A stretch of 64,000 bases of DNA from Pseudomonas paeninsulae (GCF_035621475.1 NZ_CP141799.1:4514501-4578500); one strand, 5' to 3'; shown: positions 38,427-48,319, counted from the first letter of the stretch. Made by a program: numbers and translations. Notes: generated from the sequence alone by a model not told the origin.

Positions 38427-39848
38427 TCAGCTGCTACGAATTTTCTCGACAATGGCGGTGGTCGAGCTGTTTGCCACCAGGCCCAGTACGCGCACATCGC
38501 CACCGTAGGCGCTGACGATGTCGGCGCCAACCACCTGATCGATGCCATAGTCGCCGCCCTTGACCAGCACATCCGGCTTGACCTCGCGCAGCAGATTTTC
38601 CGGGGTGTCTTCGCTGAAGCTCACCACCCAATCCACCGCACCGAGGCCGGCGAGCACGGCCATGCGCCGATCCACCGAATTGATCGGTCGGCCGGGGCCT
38701 TTCAGGCGACTGACCGAGGCGTCGTCGTTGACCGCCAGCACCAGGCGGTCACCCTGGGCACGGGCCTGCTCCAGGTAGGCCACGTGGCCGGCGTGCAGAA
38801 TGTCGAAACAACCGTTGGTGAAGACGATCTTCTCGCCATGGGCGCGGGCGTCCTCGATCGCCAGCAACAGCTGATCCGGACTCAGCACGCCGCGCTCGGA
38901 ACCGGCCTCGCGCTGGATCGCCCGGCGCAGTTCCGGCGCACTGATGGCGGCGGTGCCCAGCTTGCCGACCACGATACCGGCGGCCAGGTTGGCCAACGCC
39001 ACGGCCTGGGGCAATTCCTCGCCGGCAGCCAGGGACGCCGCCAGGGTCGAGATCACCGTATCGCCGGCACCGGTGACATCGAAGACCTCTCGGGCACGGG
39101 CCGGCAGGTGCAGCGCGGGATGCCCGGGGCGCAGCAGGGTCATGCCGTGCTCGCCACGGGTGATCAGCAGCGCGCCCAGCTCCAGGTCATGCATCATTCG
39201 GGCGCCCTTGGCCACCAGCTCGGCCTCGTCGACGCAATGGCCGACGATGGTCTCGAACTCGTTGAGGTTTGGCGTAATCAGGCTAGCACCACGATAAATC
39301 GAGAAATCCTTGCCCTTGGGGTCAGCCAGTACCGCAATGCCCTTGGCCCGCGCCGCCTGGATCAGCACCTGATGATTCTTCAGCGCGCCTTTGCCGTAGT
39401 CGGACAACACCAGCACCTTGACCCCGGCGAGCAGCGCTTCGACCTCGACCGCCAATGCGGCGGCATCGGTGTTGAACAGTTCTTCGAAGTCCATGCGTAG
39501 CAGTTGCTGATGCCGGCTCATGACCCGCAGCTTGACGATGGTCGGCTGTGCAGCGATGCGCTGAAACCGGGTTTTCACTCCCACGGCCGCCAGGCTATTG
39601 CACAGGCTCTCGGCCGCTTCGTCTGCACCGGTCACGCCAACCAAAACTGCCGGGGCACCGAGGGCAGCGATGTTCAACGCCACGTTGGCGGCACCGCCCG
39701 GACGGTCCTCGATCTGCTCGACCTTGACCACCGGCACCGGCGCCTCCGGCGAAATCCGCGAGGTACCGCCATGCCAGTAGCGGTCGAGCATGACATCACC
39801 GACCACCAATACGGCAGCCTGGTCGAAACGGGGCATGGACAATTTCAT
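38427..39848 (-). CDS. hldE: Bifunctional heptose 7-phosphate kinase / heptose 1-phosphate adenylyltransferase
   Basis: A 473-residue bifunctional enzyme making ADP-glycero-manno-heptose for the LPS inner core. The N-terminal ribokinase-type domain carries [15 protein letters not shown] and the catalytic [11 protein letters not shown] (about residues 261-271). The C-terminal cytidylyltransferase-like domain carries [20 protein letters not shown], with the HxGH motif, and LKGPGRPIN. It lies 39 bases downstream of msbA on the same strand, as in other Pseudomonas. Confidence 0.96.
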   Translation of the reverse strand: MKLSMPRFDQAAVLVVGDVMLDRYWHGGTSRISPEAPVPVVKVEQIEDRPGGAANVALNIAALGAPAVLVGVTGADEAAESLCNSLAAVGVKTRFQRIAAQPTIVKLRVMSRHQQLLRMDFEELFNTDAAALAVEVEALLAGVKVLVLSDYGKGALKNHQVLIQAARAKGIAVLADPKGKDFSIYRGASLITPNLNEFETIVGHCVDEAELVAKGARMMHDLELGALLITRGEHGMTLLRPGHPALHLPARAREVFDVTGAGDTVISTLAASLAAGEELPQAVALANLAAGIVVGKLGTAAISAPELRRAIQREAGSERGVLSPDQLLLAIEDARAHGEKIVFTNGCFDILHAGHVAYLEQARAQGDRLVLAVNDDASVSRLKGPGRPINSVDRRMAVLAGLGAVDWVVSFSEDTPENLLREVKPDVLVKGGDYGIDQVVGADIVSAYGGDVRVLGLVANSSTTAIVEKIRSS

Positions 39849-39887
39849 GTGAACTCCGATGGCCTCAAGTGGCGAGCGCGTAGTTTA

Positions 39888-41696
39888 TCAGGCGATATCC
39901 AATGGCGCGTTTTCATCCAGTCCCAGCGCATGCAAGCGCGCATAGAAACCATTCTGCTCGAGCAGACTGGCATGGGTGCCACGCTCGACGATCCGCCCCT
40001 GATCCATTACCAGAATCAGATCAGCTTTCTCGATGGTCGACAGGCGGTGCGCGATGACCAGCGTGGTACGCCCCGTCATCACCCGATCCAGGGCAGCCTG
40101 GATATGCCGCTCGGATTCGGTATCGAGGGCCGAAGTCGCCTCATCCAGCACCAGAATCGGCGCATCCTTGAGCAAGGCCCGGGCAATCGCCAGGCGCTGA
40201 CGCTGGCCGCCGGAGAGCAGTACGCCATTCTCGCCGACCTCGGTGTCCAGCCCCTGCGCCAGCTTGTCGATGAATTCCTTGGCGTAGGCCGCCTCGACCG
40301 CCTGCTCGATAGCCTCACGCGGCGCGTCGACCAAGTCGCCGTAGGCGATGTTATTGGCCACGCTGTCGTTGAACAGGGTCACCTGTTGAGTCACCAGCGC
40401 GATATGCCGGCGCAGGTTGCGCAACTTGTAATCCTCGACATCCACTCCGTCGAGCAGAATCTGCCCGGTCTCATGGTGATAGAAGCGCGGAATCAGGCTG
40501 GCCAGGGTCGACTTGCCGCTGCCGGAGCGCCCGACCAGGGCAATCATCTGCCCAGGTTCGGCGCTGAAGGAAATATCGCTGAGCACCGGCTTCTCGGCGC
40601 CAGGGTACTGGAAGCTCAGATTGCGTACTTCCAGACGGCCACTGACCCGTTCAAGCTCGACAGTGCCATGATCGACTTCCGGAGCTTCATCGAGTTGTTC
40701 GAAGATGCTTTCGGCAGCAGCCAGGCCTTTCTGGATATTGGCGCTGACCTCGGAGAGCTGGCGAATCGGCTTGGGCAGCAAGCCGGCGGCGGTGATGTAA
40801 GCCACTAGATCGCCCGCCGTGGCATCGCCGCGCAACAACAGCACCAGGAACATCAATACCGCCATGGCACTGTAAATCACCAGCTGCAACATAGGGGTGT
40901 AGACCGCACCGGTCTTGGTCATGCGCAATTGCTTGCTGGTGTTGTCCTGACTGGCGGCAGCAAACCGCTTGGACTCGTAACCCTCGCCGCCAAAACTGCG
41001 CACCACCCGATAGCCCTGGATGGTTTCAGAGGCAACATGGGTGACATCGCCCATGGCCACCTGGATCTTCTTGCTTTGCTTGCGAAATTTCTTGCTCGCG
41101 CTGCCGACCATCAGCGCAATCACCGGCAGGATGGCCAGCATCACCAGGGTCAGCTGCCAATTCATCCACAACAGGTAGGCAAACAGGAAAACCACCGTCA
41201 AGCCTTCGCGAATCACCACCTTGATCGCATCGGTCGCCGCGCTAGTGACCATGGTCACATTGAAGGTGATGCGCGAGATCAGATGCCCGGAGTTATGACT
41301 ATCGAAATAGCGGTTGGGCAGCGCCAGCAGGCTGTTGAACAAGGAAACGCGCAAATCATGCACCAGCCCCAACGAAACCTTGGCCAGGAAGTAGTTACCC
41401 AGATAGGCCCCCACCCCCTGCCAGGCAGCGATCAGCACAATCAGCAGCGGCACCGCCTGCAGCAGTTGCAGATCGCGCAGGTAGGGCACCGTAGGGAAGA
41501 GCACGACTTCGGGGTTGGACAGCCCGTCGACAAAGTATTTGAGAATCCCGGCGAGCATCGGCTGAGTCGAGGCGAAGATGACGTAGCCGATAATGCTGAT
41601 CGCGAAGTAGCCGATGTAGGGCTTTACGTAACCGAGCAGGCGCAGGTAGATCTTCAGACTAGAGGCTTGGGCAGCGTTTGAGTGCTGGTCGGTCAT
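39888..41696 (-). CDS. msbA: Lipid A export ATP-binding/permease protein MsbA
   Basis: A 602-residue half-size ABC exporter that flips lipid A-core across the inner membrane. Six membrane segments precede the ATPase domain, whose motifs are ALVGRSGSGKSTL (Walker A), LLSGGQRQRLAIARALL (signature) and ILVLDEATSALD (Walker B), ending in LVIAHRLSTIE. The start at 41696 fits the family; a longer frame to 41783 has no ribosome site. It is transcribed with hldE and is divergent from waaL. Confidence 0.96.
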   Translation of the reverse strand: MTDQHSNAAQASSLKIYLRLLGYVKPYIGYFAISIIGYVIFASTQPMLAGILKYFVDGLSNPEVVLFPTVPYLRDLQLLQAVPLLIVLIAAWQGVGAYLGNYFLAKVSLGLVHDLRVSLFNSLLALPNRYFDSHNSGHLISRITFNVTMVTSAATDAIKVVIREGLTVVFLFAYLLWMNWQLTLVMLAILPVIALMVGSASKKFRKQSKKIQVAMGDVTHVASETIQGYRVVRSFGGEGYESKRFAAASQDNTSKQLRMTKTGAVYTPMLQLVIYSAMAVLMFLVLLLRGDATAGDLVAYITAAGLLPKPIRQLSEVSANIQKGLAAAESIFEQLDEAPEVDHGTVELERVSGRLEVRNLSFQYPGAEKPVLSDISFSAEPGQMIALVGRSGSGKSTLASLIPRFYHHETGQILLDGVDVEDYKLRNLRRHIALVTQQVTLFNDSVANNIAYGDLVDAPREAIEQAVEAAYAKEFIDKLAQGLDTEVGENGVLLSGGQRQRLAIARALLKDAPILVLDEATSALDTESERHIQAALDRVMTGRTTLVIAHRLSTIEKADLILVMDQGRIVERGTHASLLEQNGFYARLHALGLDENAPLDIA

Positions 41697-41809
41697 GCGT
41701 TCACGCTTCGACTTGGCCGAAAGGCCGACGAGCTTAGCACAGCAGCGGCTGCCTCTTCTCGGCGGATGCTTTAAGATGCTCAACCCTTAACAGCCATCGG
41801 CCAGGTCCA

Positions 41810-42997
41810 GTGCAGACATCGCAAACGCTGACAAACCCCACGTTATTGTTCATGGAAAACTTCATCGTTCGCCACTGGCTGGTGCTGGGCTATCTGGTGC
41901 TCCTGACCGGCCTGTTCTGGGCGGCCAATGGCAGTCTGTTCACCAAGCTTTACTACGGTTTGATTGCCGCACCCACCTTGTTCGCCCTGATCGTTGCACC
42001 CCATAACCTCCGGCCAATCCTCCGTGAGCCCATGCTGCTGGTCTTCCTGGCCTTTTCCGCCTGGTTGCTATTCAGCCTCTCCTGGACGCAGGCCGATGAC
42101 GGCCTGGCCGGGCTAGCCAAACGCCCTGTGTATGTGTTCATGATGCTCGCGGCCTGCGCACTGATCGCCTGCAAGGACGAGCAACTGCTGCTCAAGACCC
42201 TGCGCATCGGCGCCCTGCTCGCCGCCCTGGCGGCCCTGATCAATCTGTACATCTACTTTACCGGCCCGTCCGCCGGGGCACGCCTGGTAGGGACAGGGGC
42301 GCTGCGTAACCCGCTGCTCACCTCCCATGTGCTGGGCTTTTTCTGCACATACTGGATCGCCGCCTGGCTGACCCGCAGTGAACGGCATGACTGGTTACCG
42401 ATCCTGCTCGCACTGCCCCTGCTCGCGGCGCTGCTGGCCACCGGCTCGCGTACACCGCTACTGGCTCTTGTCCTGACCAGCCTGTGGATGCTCCTGATGA
42501 CTGGCCGCCGGGCACTCTACCTAGCCGCGGCACTGGTATTGGCCGCCGGCACCAGCATTGCCCTGATGCCCGAGCTACTGCTGCAACGCGGCCTGTCCTT
42601 CCGTCCGCAACTCTGGAGCGAAGCCATACGTCAGGCCAGCGAACACCTATGGATTGGCCGCGGATTCGACAGCCAGTTCACATTCAACATCGAGGGGCTC
42701 GGCAGGACATTGAGCGATCCGCACAATGTCGAACTGGCCGTCCTGCTTGAGCTCGGCCTGGTAGGCCTGAGCCTTTGGCTGTTGATGTATGGCCTGGTCT
42801 TGCTGCGTTGCCTGCAGCAGCGGCACCAAGGCAAGTTTCAACTGGCGTCCGCCCTGGTCGTCTACGGCCTGTCGGCAGGCCTGACCGAAGGCAGTAATTT
42901 CTTCTCCAGACCCAACGAGAACTGGTTCCTGATCTGGATTCCCCTTTCACTGGTCGCTGGGTTGTCCATTAGCCAGCGCCTGCAGAGCAAACCATGA
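41810..42997 (+). CDS. waaL: O-antigen ligase WaaL-like
   Basis: A 395-residue inner-membrane protein with about 11-12 hydrophobic segments and the Wzy_C ligase region: LLATGSRTPLLALVL (conserved Arg) and, after a large periplasmic loop, GRGFDSQF...SDPHNVELAVLLELG with H305, matching the essential periplasmic histidine of known ligases. It joins undecaprenyl-linked O-polysaccharide to lipid A-core. The GTG start at 41810 is uncertain; an ATG at 41852 would remove 14 residues before the first membrane segment. Its end overlaps the kinase gene by 4 bases (ATGA), and this unit runs on into the fdt cassette. Confidence 0.88.
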   Translation: MQTSQTLTNPTLLFMENFIVRHWLVLGYLVLLTGLFWAANGSLFTKLYYGLIAAPTLFALIVAPHNLRPILREPMLLVFLAFSAWLLFSLSWTQADDGLAGLAKRPVYVFMMLAACALIACKDEQLLLKTLRIGALLAALAALINLYIYFTGPSAGARLVGTGALRNPLLTSHVLGFFCTYWIAAWLTRSERHDWLPILLALPLLAALLATGSRTPLLALVLTSLWMLLMTGRRALYLAAALVLAAGTSIALMPELLLQRGLSFRPQLWSEAIRQASEHLWIGRGFDSQFTFNIEGLGRTLSDPHNVELAVLLELGLVGLSLWLLMYGLVLLRCLQQRHQGKFQLASALVVYGLSAGLTEGSNFFSRPNENWFLIWIPLSLVAGLSISQRLQSKP

Positions 42998-43671
42998 GAA
43001 TCCTCAGCGAAACGGAACTCGATACCCTGCTGTGCGGCGCCAAGACGATCGAGGAAGATGGCCTCGGCCTCAAGGTAGCCTGCCTGAAGGGCGGCGACTT
43101 CCTCAAGCTGTATCGTCGCAAGCGCCTGCTGTCGTCGGCACTTTGGTCGCTCCCCGCGCGCCGCTTCGCCAATAATGCCAAGCGTTTGCAGCAACTCGGC
43201 ATAGCGTCCCCGGACATTGAAGAGCTGCTGCTGATTCCCGAGCGGAAATTGAATGGCGTCCGCTACCGCCCTCTGCCGGGAGAAACCCTGCGCGACCGCT
43301 GGAGAACCCTGACAGACGAGGCCCGGGAGACCGAGGTTCAATGCTTTGGTGCATTTCTCGGACACTTGCACCAGTTGGGCGTGTACTTCCGCTCACTGCA
43401 CCTAGGTAATGTGCTGTATCTGCCCGATACGCGCTTCGGCCTGATTGATTTATCCGACATGCAGATCAGCGGCCAGCCACTCCCCCGCTGGAAACGCAAA
43501 CGCAATGTCCGCCATATGCTTCGCTACCCTGAAGACACCCAATGGCTTGCCAGCGCTCACCTGGCTGCCTTGATTCGCGGATATGCCAGTAGTGCCGGAG
43601 AGCTCGCCGCCCAAGGATTGATGCACGAAATAAACGCTTCCCACTCCGCCACCCTTGAAACATCCAGGTAA
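42994..43671 (+). CDS. LPS-kinase-like / toluene-tolerance protein
   Basis: A 225-residue protein kinase-like fold related to LPS core kinases and the phosphotransferase superfamily. The catalytic-loop region is LHQLGVYFRSLHLGNVLYL, in which the usual HxD aspartate is replaced by serine or leucine (FRSLHLGN), and the metal-binding aspartate is in FGLIDLSDMQ. The missing loop aspartate makes catalysis doubtful, although WaaP-type enzymes vary here. It is coupled to waaL by a 4-base overlap, and the fdtA gene starts 4 bases after its end. P. aeruginosa has a similar gene beside msbA and waaL. Confidence 0.82.
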   Translation: MRILSETELDTLLCGAKTIEEDGLGLKVACLKGGDFLKLYRRKRLLSSALWSLPARRFANNAKRLQQLGIASPDIEELLLIPERKLNGVRYRPLPGETLRDRWRTLTDEARETEVQCFGAFLGHLHQLGVYFRSLHLGNVLYLPDTRFGLIDLSDMQISGQPLPRWKRKRNVRHMLRYPEDTQWLASAHLAALIRGYASSAGELAAQGLMHEINASHSATLETSR

Positions 43672-43675
43672 CAGC

Positions 43676-44089
43676 ATGAGCCTAATCAAACTGATCGATT
43701 TTCATGAGTTTGCAGACACCCGCGGGGCATTGGTGGCACTGGAGGGCGGGAAAGAAATTCCATTTGAAATTCGCCGGGTCTATTACCTCTACCACCTGAG
43801 TAATAACTTTCACCGGGGTTTCCATGCACACCGCAACCTTGAACAGGTTGCGGTGTGCATAAGTGGCAGCTGCAGCTTCCTCCTGGATGACGGGCTAAAC
43901 CGGCAAACGTTGAACCTGGCCTCACCCGCGCAAGGGCTACTCATTGAGCCTATGGTCTGGCACGAAATGTTCGATTTTTCCAGCGATTGCGTGCTGATGG
44001 TCATCGCCAGTGAGCACTACGACGAGTCAGACTATATCCGTGACTACGAGCAGTTCAGAAAAGAGGCGGCAAATGCCCAAGATTCATGA
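43676..44089 (+). CDS. fdtA: dTDP-4-oxo-6-deoxyhexose 3,4-ketoisomerase (FdtA/QdtA-type)
   Basis: A 137-residue single-domain cupin of the FdtA/WxcM family, which isomerises dTDP-4-keto-6-deoxyglucose to the 3-keto sugar. The active-site segment is [14 protein letters not shown] with H50 and H52, equivalent to the two histidines of FdtA. Whether the product has galacto (FdtA) or gluco (QdtA) configuration cannot be decided here. The ATG at 43676 has AGGTAA upstream. It overlaps the next gene by 17 bases. Base composition looks lower in GC than its neighbours, suggesting transfer. Confidence 0.85.
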   Translation: MSLIKLIDFHEFADTRGALVALEGGKEIPFEIRRVYYLYHLSNNFHRGFHAHRNLEQVAVCISGSCSFLLDDGLNRQTLNLASPAQGLLIEPMVWHEMFDFSSDCVLMVIASEHYDESDYIRDYEQFRKEAANAQDS

Positions 44090-44558
44090 ACTATCTGACG
44101 TGCAAAGCTCAAGCATCGGTGCGGGGACACGAATTTGGCAGTACTCGGTCATATTGGCCAACGCCCGGATAGGTCAAAATTGCAACATCTGTGCGCACAC
44201 CTTCATCGAAAACGAAGTGGTGATCGGCGATAATGTCACGATCAAATCCGGCGTTTATCTCTGGGATGGAACGGTAATCGAGGACGGTGCTTTCATTGGC
44301 CCCAATGCGACCTTTACCAATGACAAAACCCCCCGTTCCAAAGCGTATCCAGCACATTTCAGTGGCCCCCGGATAAAGCGCGGTGCCTCTGTCGGGGCCA
44401 ATGCCACCTTGTTGCCCGGGGTGGTCATCGGCGAATACGCCATGGTGGGTGCTGGCGCCGTAGTCACGACAGATGTCCCTGCATTCGCAGTTGTAATCGG
44501 CAACCCTGCGCGCATCGTGCGCTTCCTGGACCAAGATGATTCCCTTCCTAAACCTTAA
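44073..44558 (+). CDS. Sugar N-acyltransferase, left-handed beta-helix (FdtC/QdtC-like)
   Basis: A 161-residue hexapeptide-repeat acyltransferase. Repeats run from about residue 12 to 125 ([60 protein letters not shown]), ending in [13 protein letters not shown], as in WbpD/FdtC/WxcM N-terminal domains. The likely reaction is N-acetylation of the 3-amino group of dTDP-3-amino-3,6-dideoxyhexose. The start lies inside the end of fdtA, and the stop lies 23 bases inside the aminotransferase gene, so translation is coupled. A histidine after the second repeat (ICAHTFIEN) is a candidate catalytic residue. Confidence 0.82.
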   Translation: MPKIHELSDVQSSSIGAGTRIWQYSVILANARIGQNCNICAHTFIENEVVIGDNVTIKSGVYLWDGTVIEDGAFIGPNATFTNDKTPRSKAYPAHFSGPRIKRGASVGANATLLPGVVIGEYAMVGAGAVVTTDVPAFAVVIGNPARIVRFLDQDDSLPKP

Positions 44559-45639
44559 AAGCGTCAATGCCGAACTACGTGCAGAGCTACTGGATGCCTG
44601 CGCCCGAGTCATCGACTCGGGCTGGTATATCGCCGGTAATGAACTCGCCGCATTCGAACAAGAGTTCGCCGCCTACTGCTCGACAACCCACTGTATTGGC
44701 GTAGCCAATGGTCTCGACGCGCTCACCCTGACTCTTCGGGCCTGGCAGGAGCTAGGTCGACTCAAAGAAGGCGATGAGGTCATAGTTCCGGCGAACACCT
44801 ATATCGCTACGCTACTGGCCATCACCGAAAACCACTTGAAACCAGTGCTCGTGGAACCCGACGAAGGCAGCTTCAACTTGTCCCACAACGCCGTCGCTGC
44901 GGCGATCACTCCTCGTACCAAAGTCATCATGCCGGTTCACCTGTATGGACGTCTTGCACCGATGCCGGAACTCCTGACCCTTGCCGGTGAACATCAACTC
45001 CTGGTGCTTGAAGATGCGGCACAGGGGCATGGCGCCAGTTTGGCTGGGCGCAAGGCTGGAAGCTGGGGGGATGCGGCCGGTTTCAGCTTCTATCCCGGCA
45101 AGAATTTGGGAGCCCTGGGCGATGCCGGGGCCATCACCACATCCGATGATGCGCTTGCCGAGACCTTGCGCGCACTGCGCAACTATGGCTCCCATGAGAA
45201 ATACCGAAACCTGTTTCAAGGGGTAAACAGCCGCCTGGACGAAATACAGGCAGCCATGTTGCGGGTGAAGTTACTGCACCTGGATCGGCAGACCGAGCAA
45301 CGCCGCCGGATCGCTCGCTGCTACCTGGATCTAATCAAGCATCCCGCCGTGACGCTTCCTGCCTGGGAGGAAGAGCAACAACATGTGTGGCACCTGTTTG
45401 TGGTGCTCAGCAAACACCGTGAACAACTGCAACAACAACTGGCCCTGGCCGGCATCCAGACTCTGATTCATTACCCCATCGCCCCGCACCGGCAAGACGC
45501 CTACCGGGAACTCGGCCACCTGCAATTGCCGATCACCGAGCGCCTGCACAATGAGGTCCTGAGCCTGCCGATGGACCCCAGCATGACACTCGAACAAGCA
45601 CACGAAGTTGCTCAGGCGATCAACCATGCAACCCTCTAA
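44536..45639 (+). CDS. fdtB: dTDP-3-amino-3,6-dideoxyhexose transaminase (FdtB/QdtB-type)
   Basis: A 367-residue pyridoxal-phosphate aminotransferase of the DegT/DnrJ/EryC1/StrS family. The cofactor lysine is K189 in [14 protein letters not shown], and D160 in [12 protein letters not shown] pairs with the pyridine nitrogen. Substrate-loop segments are [13 protein letters not shown] and [12 protein letters not shown]. With FdtA and the acyltransferase it makes a 3-acylamino-3,6-dideoxy sugar (Fuc3NAc or Qui3NAc) from dTDP-4-keto-6-deoxyglucose. rmlA and rmlB, which supply the precursor, are not in the window. The isomer is not determined. Confidence 0.88.
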   Translation: MIPFLNLKSVNAELRAELLDACARVIDSGWYIAGNELAAFEQEFAAYCSTTHCIGVANGLDALTLTLRAWQELGRLKEGDEVIVPANTYIATLLAITENHLKPVLVEPDEGSFNLSHNAVAAAITPRTKVIMPVHLYGRLAPMPELLTLAGEHQLLVLEDAAQGHGASLAGRKAGSWGDAAGFSFYPGKNLGALGDAGAITTSDDALAETLRALRNYGSHEKYRNLFQGVNSRLDEIQAAMLRVKLLHLDRQTEQRRRIARCYLDLIKHPAVTLPAWEEEQQHVWHLFVVLSKHREQLQQQLALAGIQTLIHYPIAPHRQDAYRELGHLQLPITERLHNEVLSLPMDPSMTLEQAHEVAQAINHATL

Positions 45640-45663
45640 GCCGTTAGCAGCCCACTCGTCGAT

Positions 45664-46281
45664 ATGAAGACTCTACGCAAGTACGGTTGGCGCACAGGAC
45701 TCAAGCGTTATCTGTTACAGATGCTGCAAGGCAGTCGTAAGCTGGTTTATCGGCTGCTTTCGGAAAACCCGCCACGCCTCATGCAAGGCCGCCTGAAACA
45801 ACCGGCATTGTTCTCCGGGCGAGGCGAAATTCGCATCGGCAGATCCACTATCGGTGTATGGCCCTCGCCCTTCTTCCTCAACGGGTACGCCCACATCGAG
45901 GCACGGGAAGCCACAGCGAAGATCGTGATCGGCGCGCACAGCCATATCAACAACAACGCTGTACTGATTGCCGAGCGCAGCAGCATCAGCATTGGTGACA
46001 ACACCCTGATCGGTCACAATTTCTCGGCCTACGACTCCGACTTCCACTGCCTCGAACCCAGCTTGCGCAGCTCGGGGCAGCACGAGAGCCAGGCCGTCAG
46101 CATCGGCTCGAATGTGTTTGTCGGCGCGGACGTCACCGTGCTTAAAGGCGTATCCATCGGCGACAACAGCGTGATCGCCAATGGCTCGATAGTAAACAGC
46201 GACATCCCCGCAAACGTCATCGCTGGCGGCATACCGGCCAGGGTCATGCGCACGCTGGAGGCGCCGGGCACAACGACCTGA
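45664..46281 (+). CDS. Hexapeptide-repeat acyltransferase (second of the cassette)
   Basis: A 205-residue acyltransferase with a basic N-terminal region (KTLRKYGWRTGLKRYLLQ) and a left-handed beta-helix (IVIGAHSHINNNAVLIAERS, ISIGDNTLIGHNFSAYDSD, VSIGSNVFVGADVTVLKGVS, IGDNSVIANGSIVNSDIP), ending ANVIAGGIPARVMRTL as in maltose/galactoside O-acetyltransferases. The likely role is O-acetylation of a surface sugar. It starts 24 bases after fdtB and ends 8 bases before the convergent glycosyltransferase gene, so it closes the plus-strand unit. Confidence 0.82.
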   Translation: MKTLRKYGWRTGLKRYLLQMLQGSRKLVYRLLSENPPRLMQGRLKQPALFSGRGEIRIGRSTIGVWPSPFFLNGYAHIEAREATAKIVIGAHSHINNNAVLIAERSSISIGDNTLIGHNFSAYDSDFHCLEPSLRSSGQHESQAVSIGSNVFVGADVTVLKGVSIGDNSVIANGSIVNSDIPANVIAGGIPARVMRTLEAPGTTT

Positions 46282-46289
46282 AATCGGAC

Positions 46290-47180
46290 TCAGCTCGCCC
46301 GCTTGGCAGCCGGCAAGAGAAATCGCCCCAGGGCACGCAACGTCTTGCGGTTCCAGAAACGCCACGGCAACTGCTCGAATAATTCACGGGCCAGCGCTTT
46401 ATCCTTGCGGGCGCATTTGAGCAGCATCGAATTGATGAATCGCGCGCAAACCTCGGGATAGGCAGGTTCGTCGCTGAATTGCGCGTAGGTCTTCAACACG
46501 TTATCGATCATGAATCGATAGTTCTTATAGGTGTTATGCCCATGCATACGGTATTGGGCCAATACCGTATCCAGCACATCGATGACATAGCCCGCCCGCG
46601 TGATCTTCAGCTTGATCAGCAAGTCTTCCAGCCTGATCTCCGGATCGAAGCCACCCACGGCCTCCAGCGCGTCTCGGCGAAACAGCATGGTGGGCGCTGG
46701 AGCACCGGGCTGGCGCCCGAGGAAGATATCGTCGAAGCTCAGGCGCCGGGCCGGCTTCATACGCTGCTTGGATAATGGCCGACCGGTCTCGTCGATTTTC
46801 TCGATATTGCCGCCACAGATACCCACTTCCGGCTTGTCACGCAGATGCGCGACCTGTACAGCCAGACGCTCGCGGCACATTACGTCATCGGAACCGAAGG
46901 GGGCGATCAGGCTGCCGGAAGCTCGGGCGATGGCGCCATTCAACGTGCGCGACAGGCCCTGATTGGCCTGCACCCGAAAATCGAAGCCGTGTATCGCCTG
47001 CAGACGCTGAATGCGCTCGACACTGTCATCCTGCGAACCGTCATCGACTACCAGCAACTCCACCCGCGGGTAGGACTGCTGCAACACGCTGGCAATACTT
47101 TGCTCAACGTATTTGCCGTGGTTGTAGGACGGAATGATCACCGTCACCAGCGGCAGCTCGGCGTCCTGAATATCACTCAT
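46290..47180 (-). CDS. Family 2 glycosyltransferase (core oligosaccharide)
   Basis: A 296-residue GT-A enzyme. The nucleotide-sugar site is seen in VTVIIPSYNHGKYVEQSIAS and LLVVDDGSQDDSVERI, and the metal-binding region in LIAPFGSDDVMCRERLAV (a DD pair in the usual DXD place). It is the last gene of the minus-strand core operon, overlapping the GT4 gene upstream by 4 bases. It corresponds in position to the rhamnosyltransferase-type gene (wapR) of P. aeruginosa from memory, but the sugar is not determined. Confidence 0.87.
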   Translation of the reverse strand: MSDIQDAELPLVTVIIPSYNHGKYVEQSIASVLQQSYPRVELLVVDDGSQDDSVERIQRLQAIHGFDFRVQANQGLSRTLNGAIARASGSLIAPFGSDDVMCRERLAVQVAHLRDKPEVGICGGNIEKIDETGRPLSKQRMKPARRLSFDDIFLGRQPGAPAPTMLFRRDALEAVGGFDPEIRLEDLLIKLKITRAGYVIDVLDTVLAQYRMHGHNTYKNYRFMIDNVLKTYAQFSDEPAYPEVCARFINSMLLKCARKDKALARELFEQLPWRFWNRKTLRALGRFLLPAAKRAS

Positions 47181-48319
47181 AAGGCTGCTCGTTCCACGGC
47201 TAGTGACTGTTCGACCATCTGCAGGTACTGCAGGCGGAAATCCTCGATGGCATGCGCGCCACGCAGGTAGCAGTAGGCCCGCTCACCCTCTGCCCCTCGT
47301 TGCTCGGCATCCAGGTCCAGCACCGCGCCCAACTGCGCGGTCAAGGCCGCGGCATCGCCGACCGGGAAAATACGTCCGCCGCAATCCTCGAGTATCGGCC
47401 GCAAACTATCGATATCCGACCCAATCACCGGTAAATGGCCGCTCATGCCCTCGAGCAAGGCCAGCGGCAGCCCTTCGCTCAGAGACGGCATGACGAAGGC
47501 ATCGAAGGCGCGTACGTACTGCAGGGCGTCCTCACGGGCACCCAGCAGGTGCGCTTTACCTTCCAGGCCAAAGCGGGTGATCGCGGTTTCGAGTTCGGCG
47601 CGCGTGCGCCCTTCGCCGATAATTGCCAACTGAGCCTGCGGGTAAACGGACTGCACCTGGGCGAAGGCCTCAATCAGATGGATATGCCCCTTCACCGGCA
47701 CCAGCCGGCCAATGGCGCCAAAGATGAAGGGTTCCTGCGCCAGACCCAGTAGGCTGCGCGCCTGTTCGCGTGGATGTTGCAAGCGCTCAGCGCGGTCGAT
47801 ATCGATGGCATTGTTGATCTGCACGGTATTGCTGGCATTAAAACCAGCACCGCAACCTACCAGGTAATCGCGCACCGCCCGCGACACGCCGACCACCCGC
47901 CAATTCGCGGTCAACAGCCGACGTGCTTCCCAGCGCCGGTAGCCACGATCGAAATCACCGATGCCGTGCTGCACACCGATACAGGCCGGAATGCGCAGCC
48001 AGCGATTGAGCAGCATCAGCATATTCATCGGTTTGAAGCGATGGGCGATCACCACGTCGTAGCGCTGCTCGCGGCACAGTCGGAACAGGCGCCACAACGC
48101 CAGCAGGCGCAGGCCCTTCAAGTCCGACTGGCTGAAGCCGAAATAGATCGAGCGTGCCGCCCCACTCTCCGGCTCCCCCGGCCCGGGCTGGCCGCGCAGG
48201 AAGGCCGTGGTTACCTCAAAACGTTCGGCGGGCAACCCTTGGATGACCTGCTCGGCCAAATCGGAGGCATTGACGTTGTAGCGGTTCTGCAACTGCAAAA
48301 CCTTGATCTTGCCGCTCAT
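47177..48319 (-). CDS. Family 4 glycosyltransferase (Ssg-like)
   Basis: A 380-residue GT-B enzyme. The acceptor side starts KIKVLQLQNRYNVNASDLAEQ, and the donor side has the GT4 EX7E-like stretch PSLSEGLPLALLEGM and the phosphate loop GRLVPVKGHIHLIEAF. The start at 48319 is chosen over 48382 because the family begins at KVLQLQ. It overlaps the preceding GT2 gene by 4 bases and the next gene by 4 bases. It resembles the Ssg cell-surface glycosyltransferase of Pseudomonas from memory, which affects LPS outer core and O-antigen. Confidence 0.86.
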   Translation of the reverse strand: MSGKIKVLQLQNRYNVNASDLAEQVIQGLPAERFEVTTAFLRGQPGPGEPESGAARSIYFGFSQSDLKGLRLLALWRLFRLCREQRYDVVIAHRFKPMNMLMLLNRWLRIPACIGVQHGIGDFDRGYRRWEARRLLTANWRVVGVSRAVRDYLVGCGAGFNASNTVQINNAIDIDRAERLQHPREQARSLLGLAQEPFIFGAIGRLVPVKGHIHLIEAFAQVQSVYPQAQLAIIGEGRTRAELETAITRFGLEGKAHLLGAREDALQYVRAFDAFVMPSLSEGLPLALLEGMSGHLPVIGSDIDSLRPILEDCGGRIFPVGDAAALTAQLGAVLDLDAEQRGAEGERAYCYLRGAHAIEDFRLQYLQMVEQSLAVERAAL

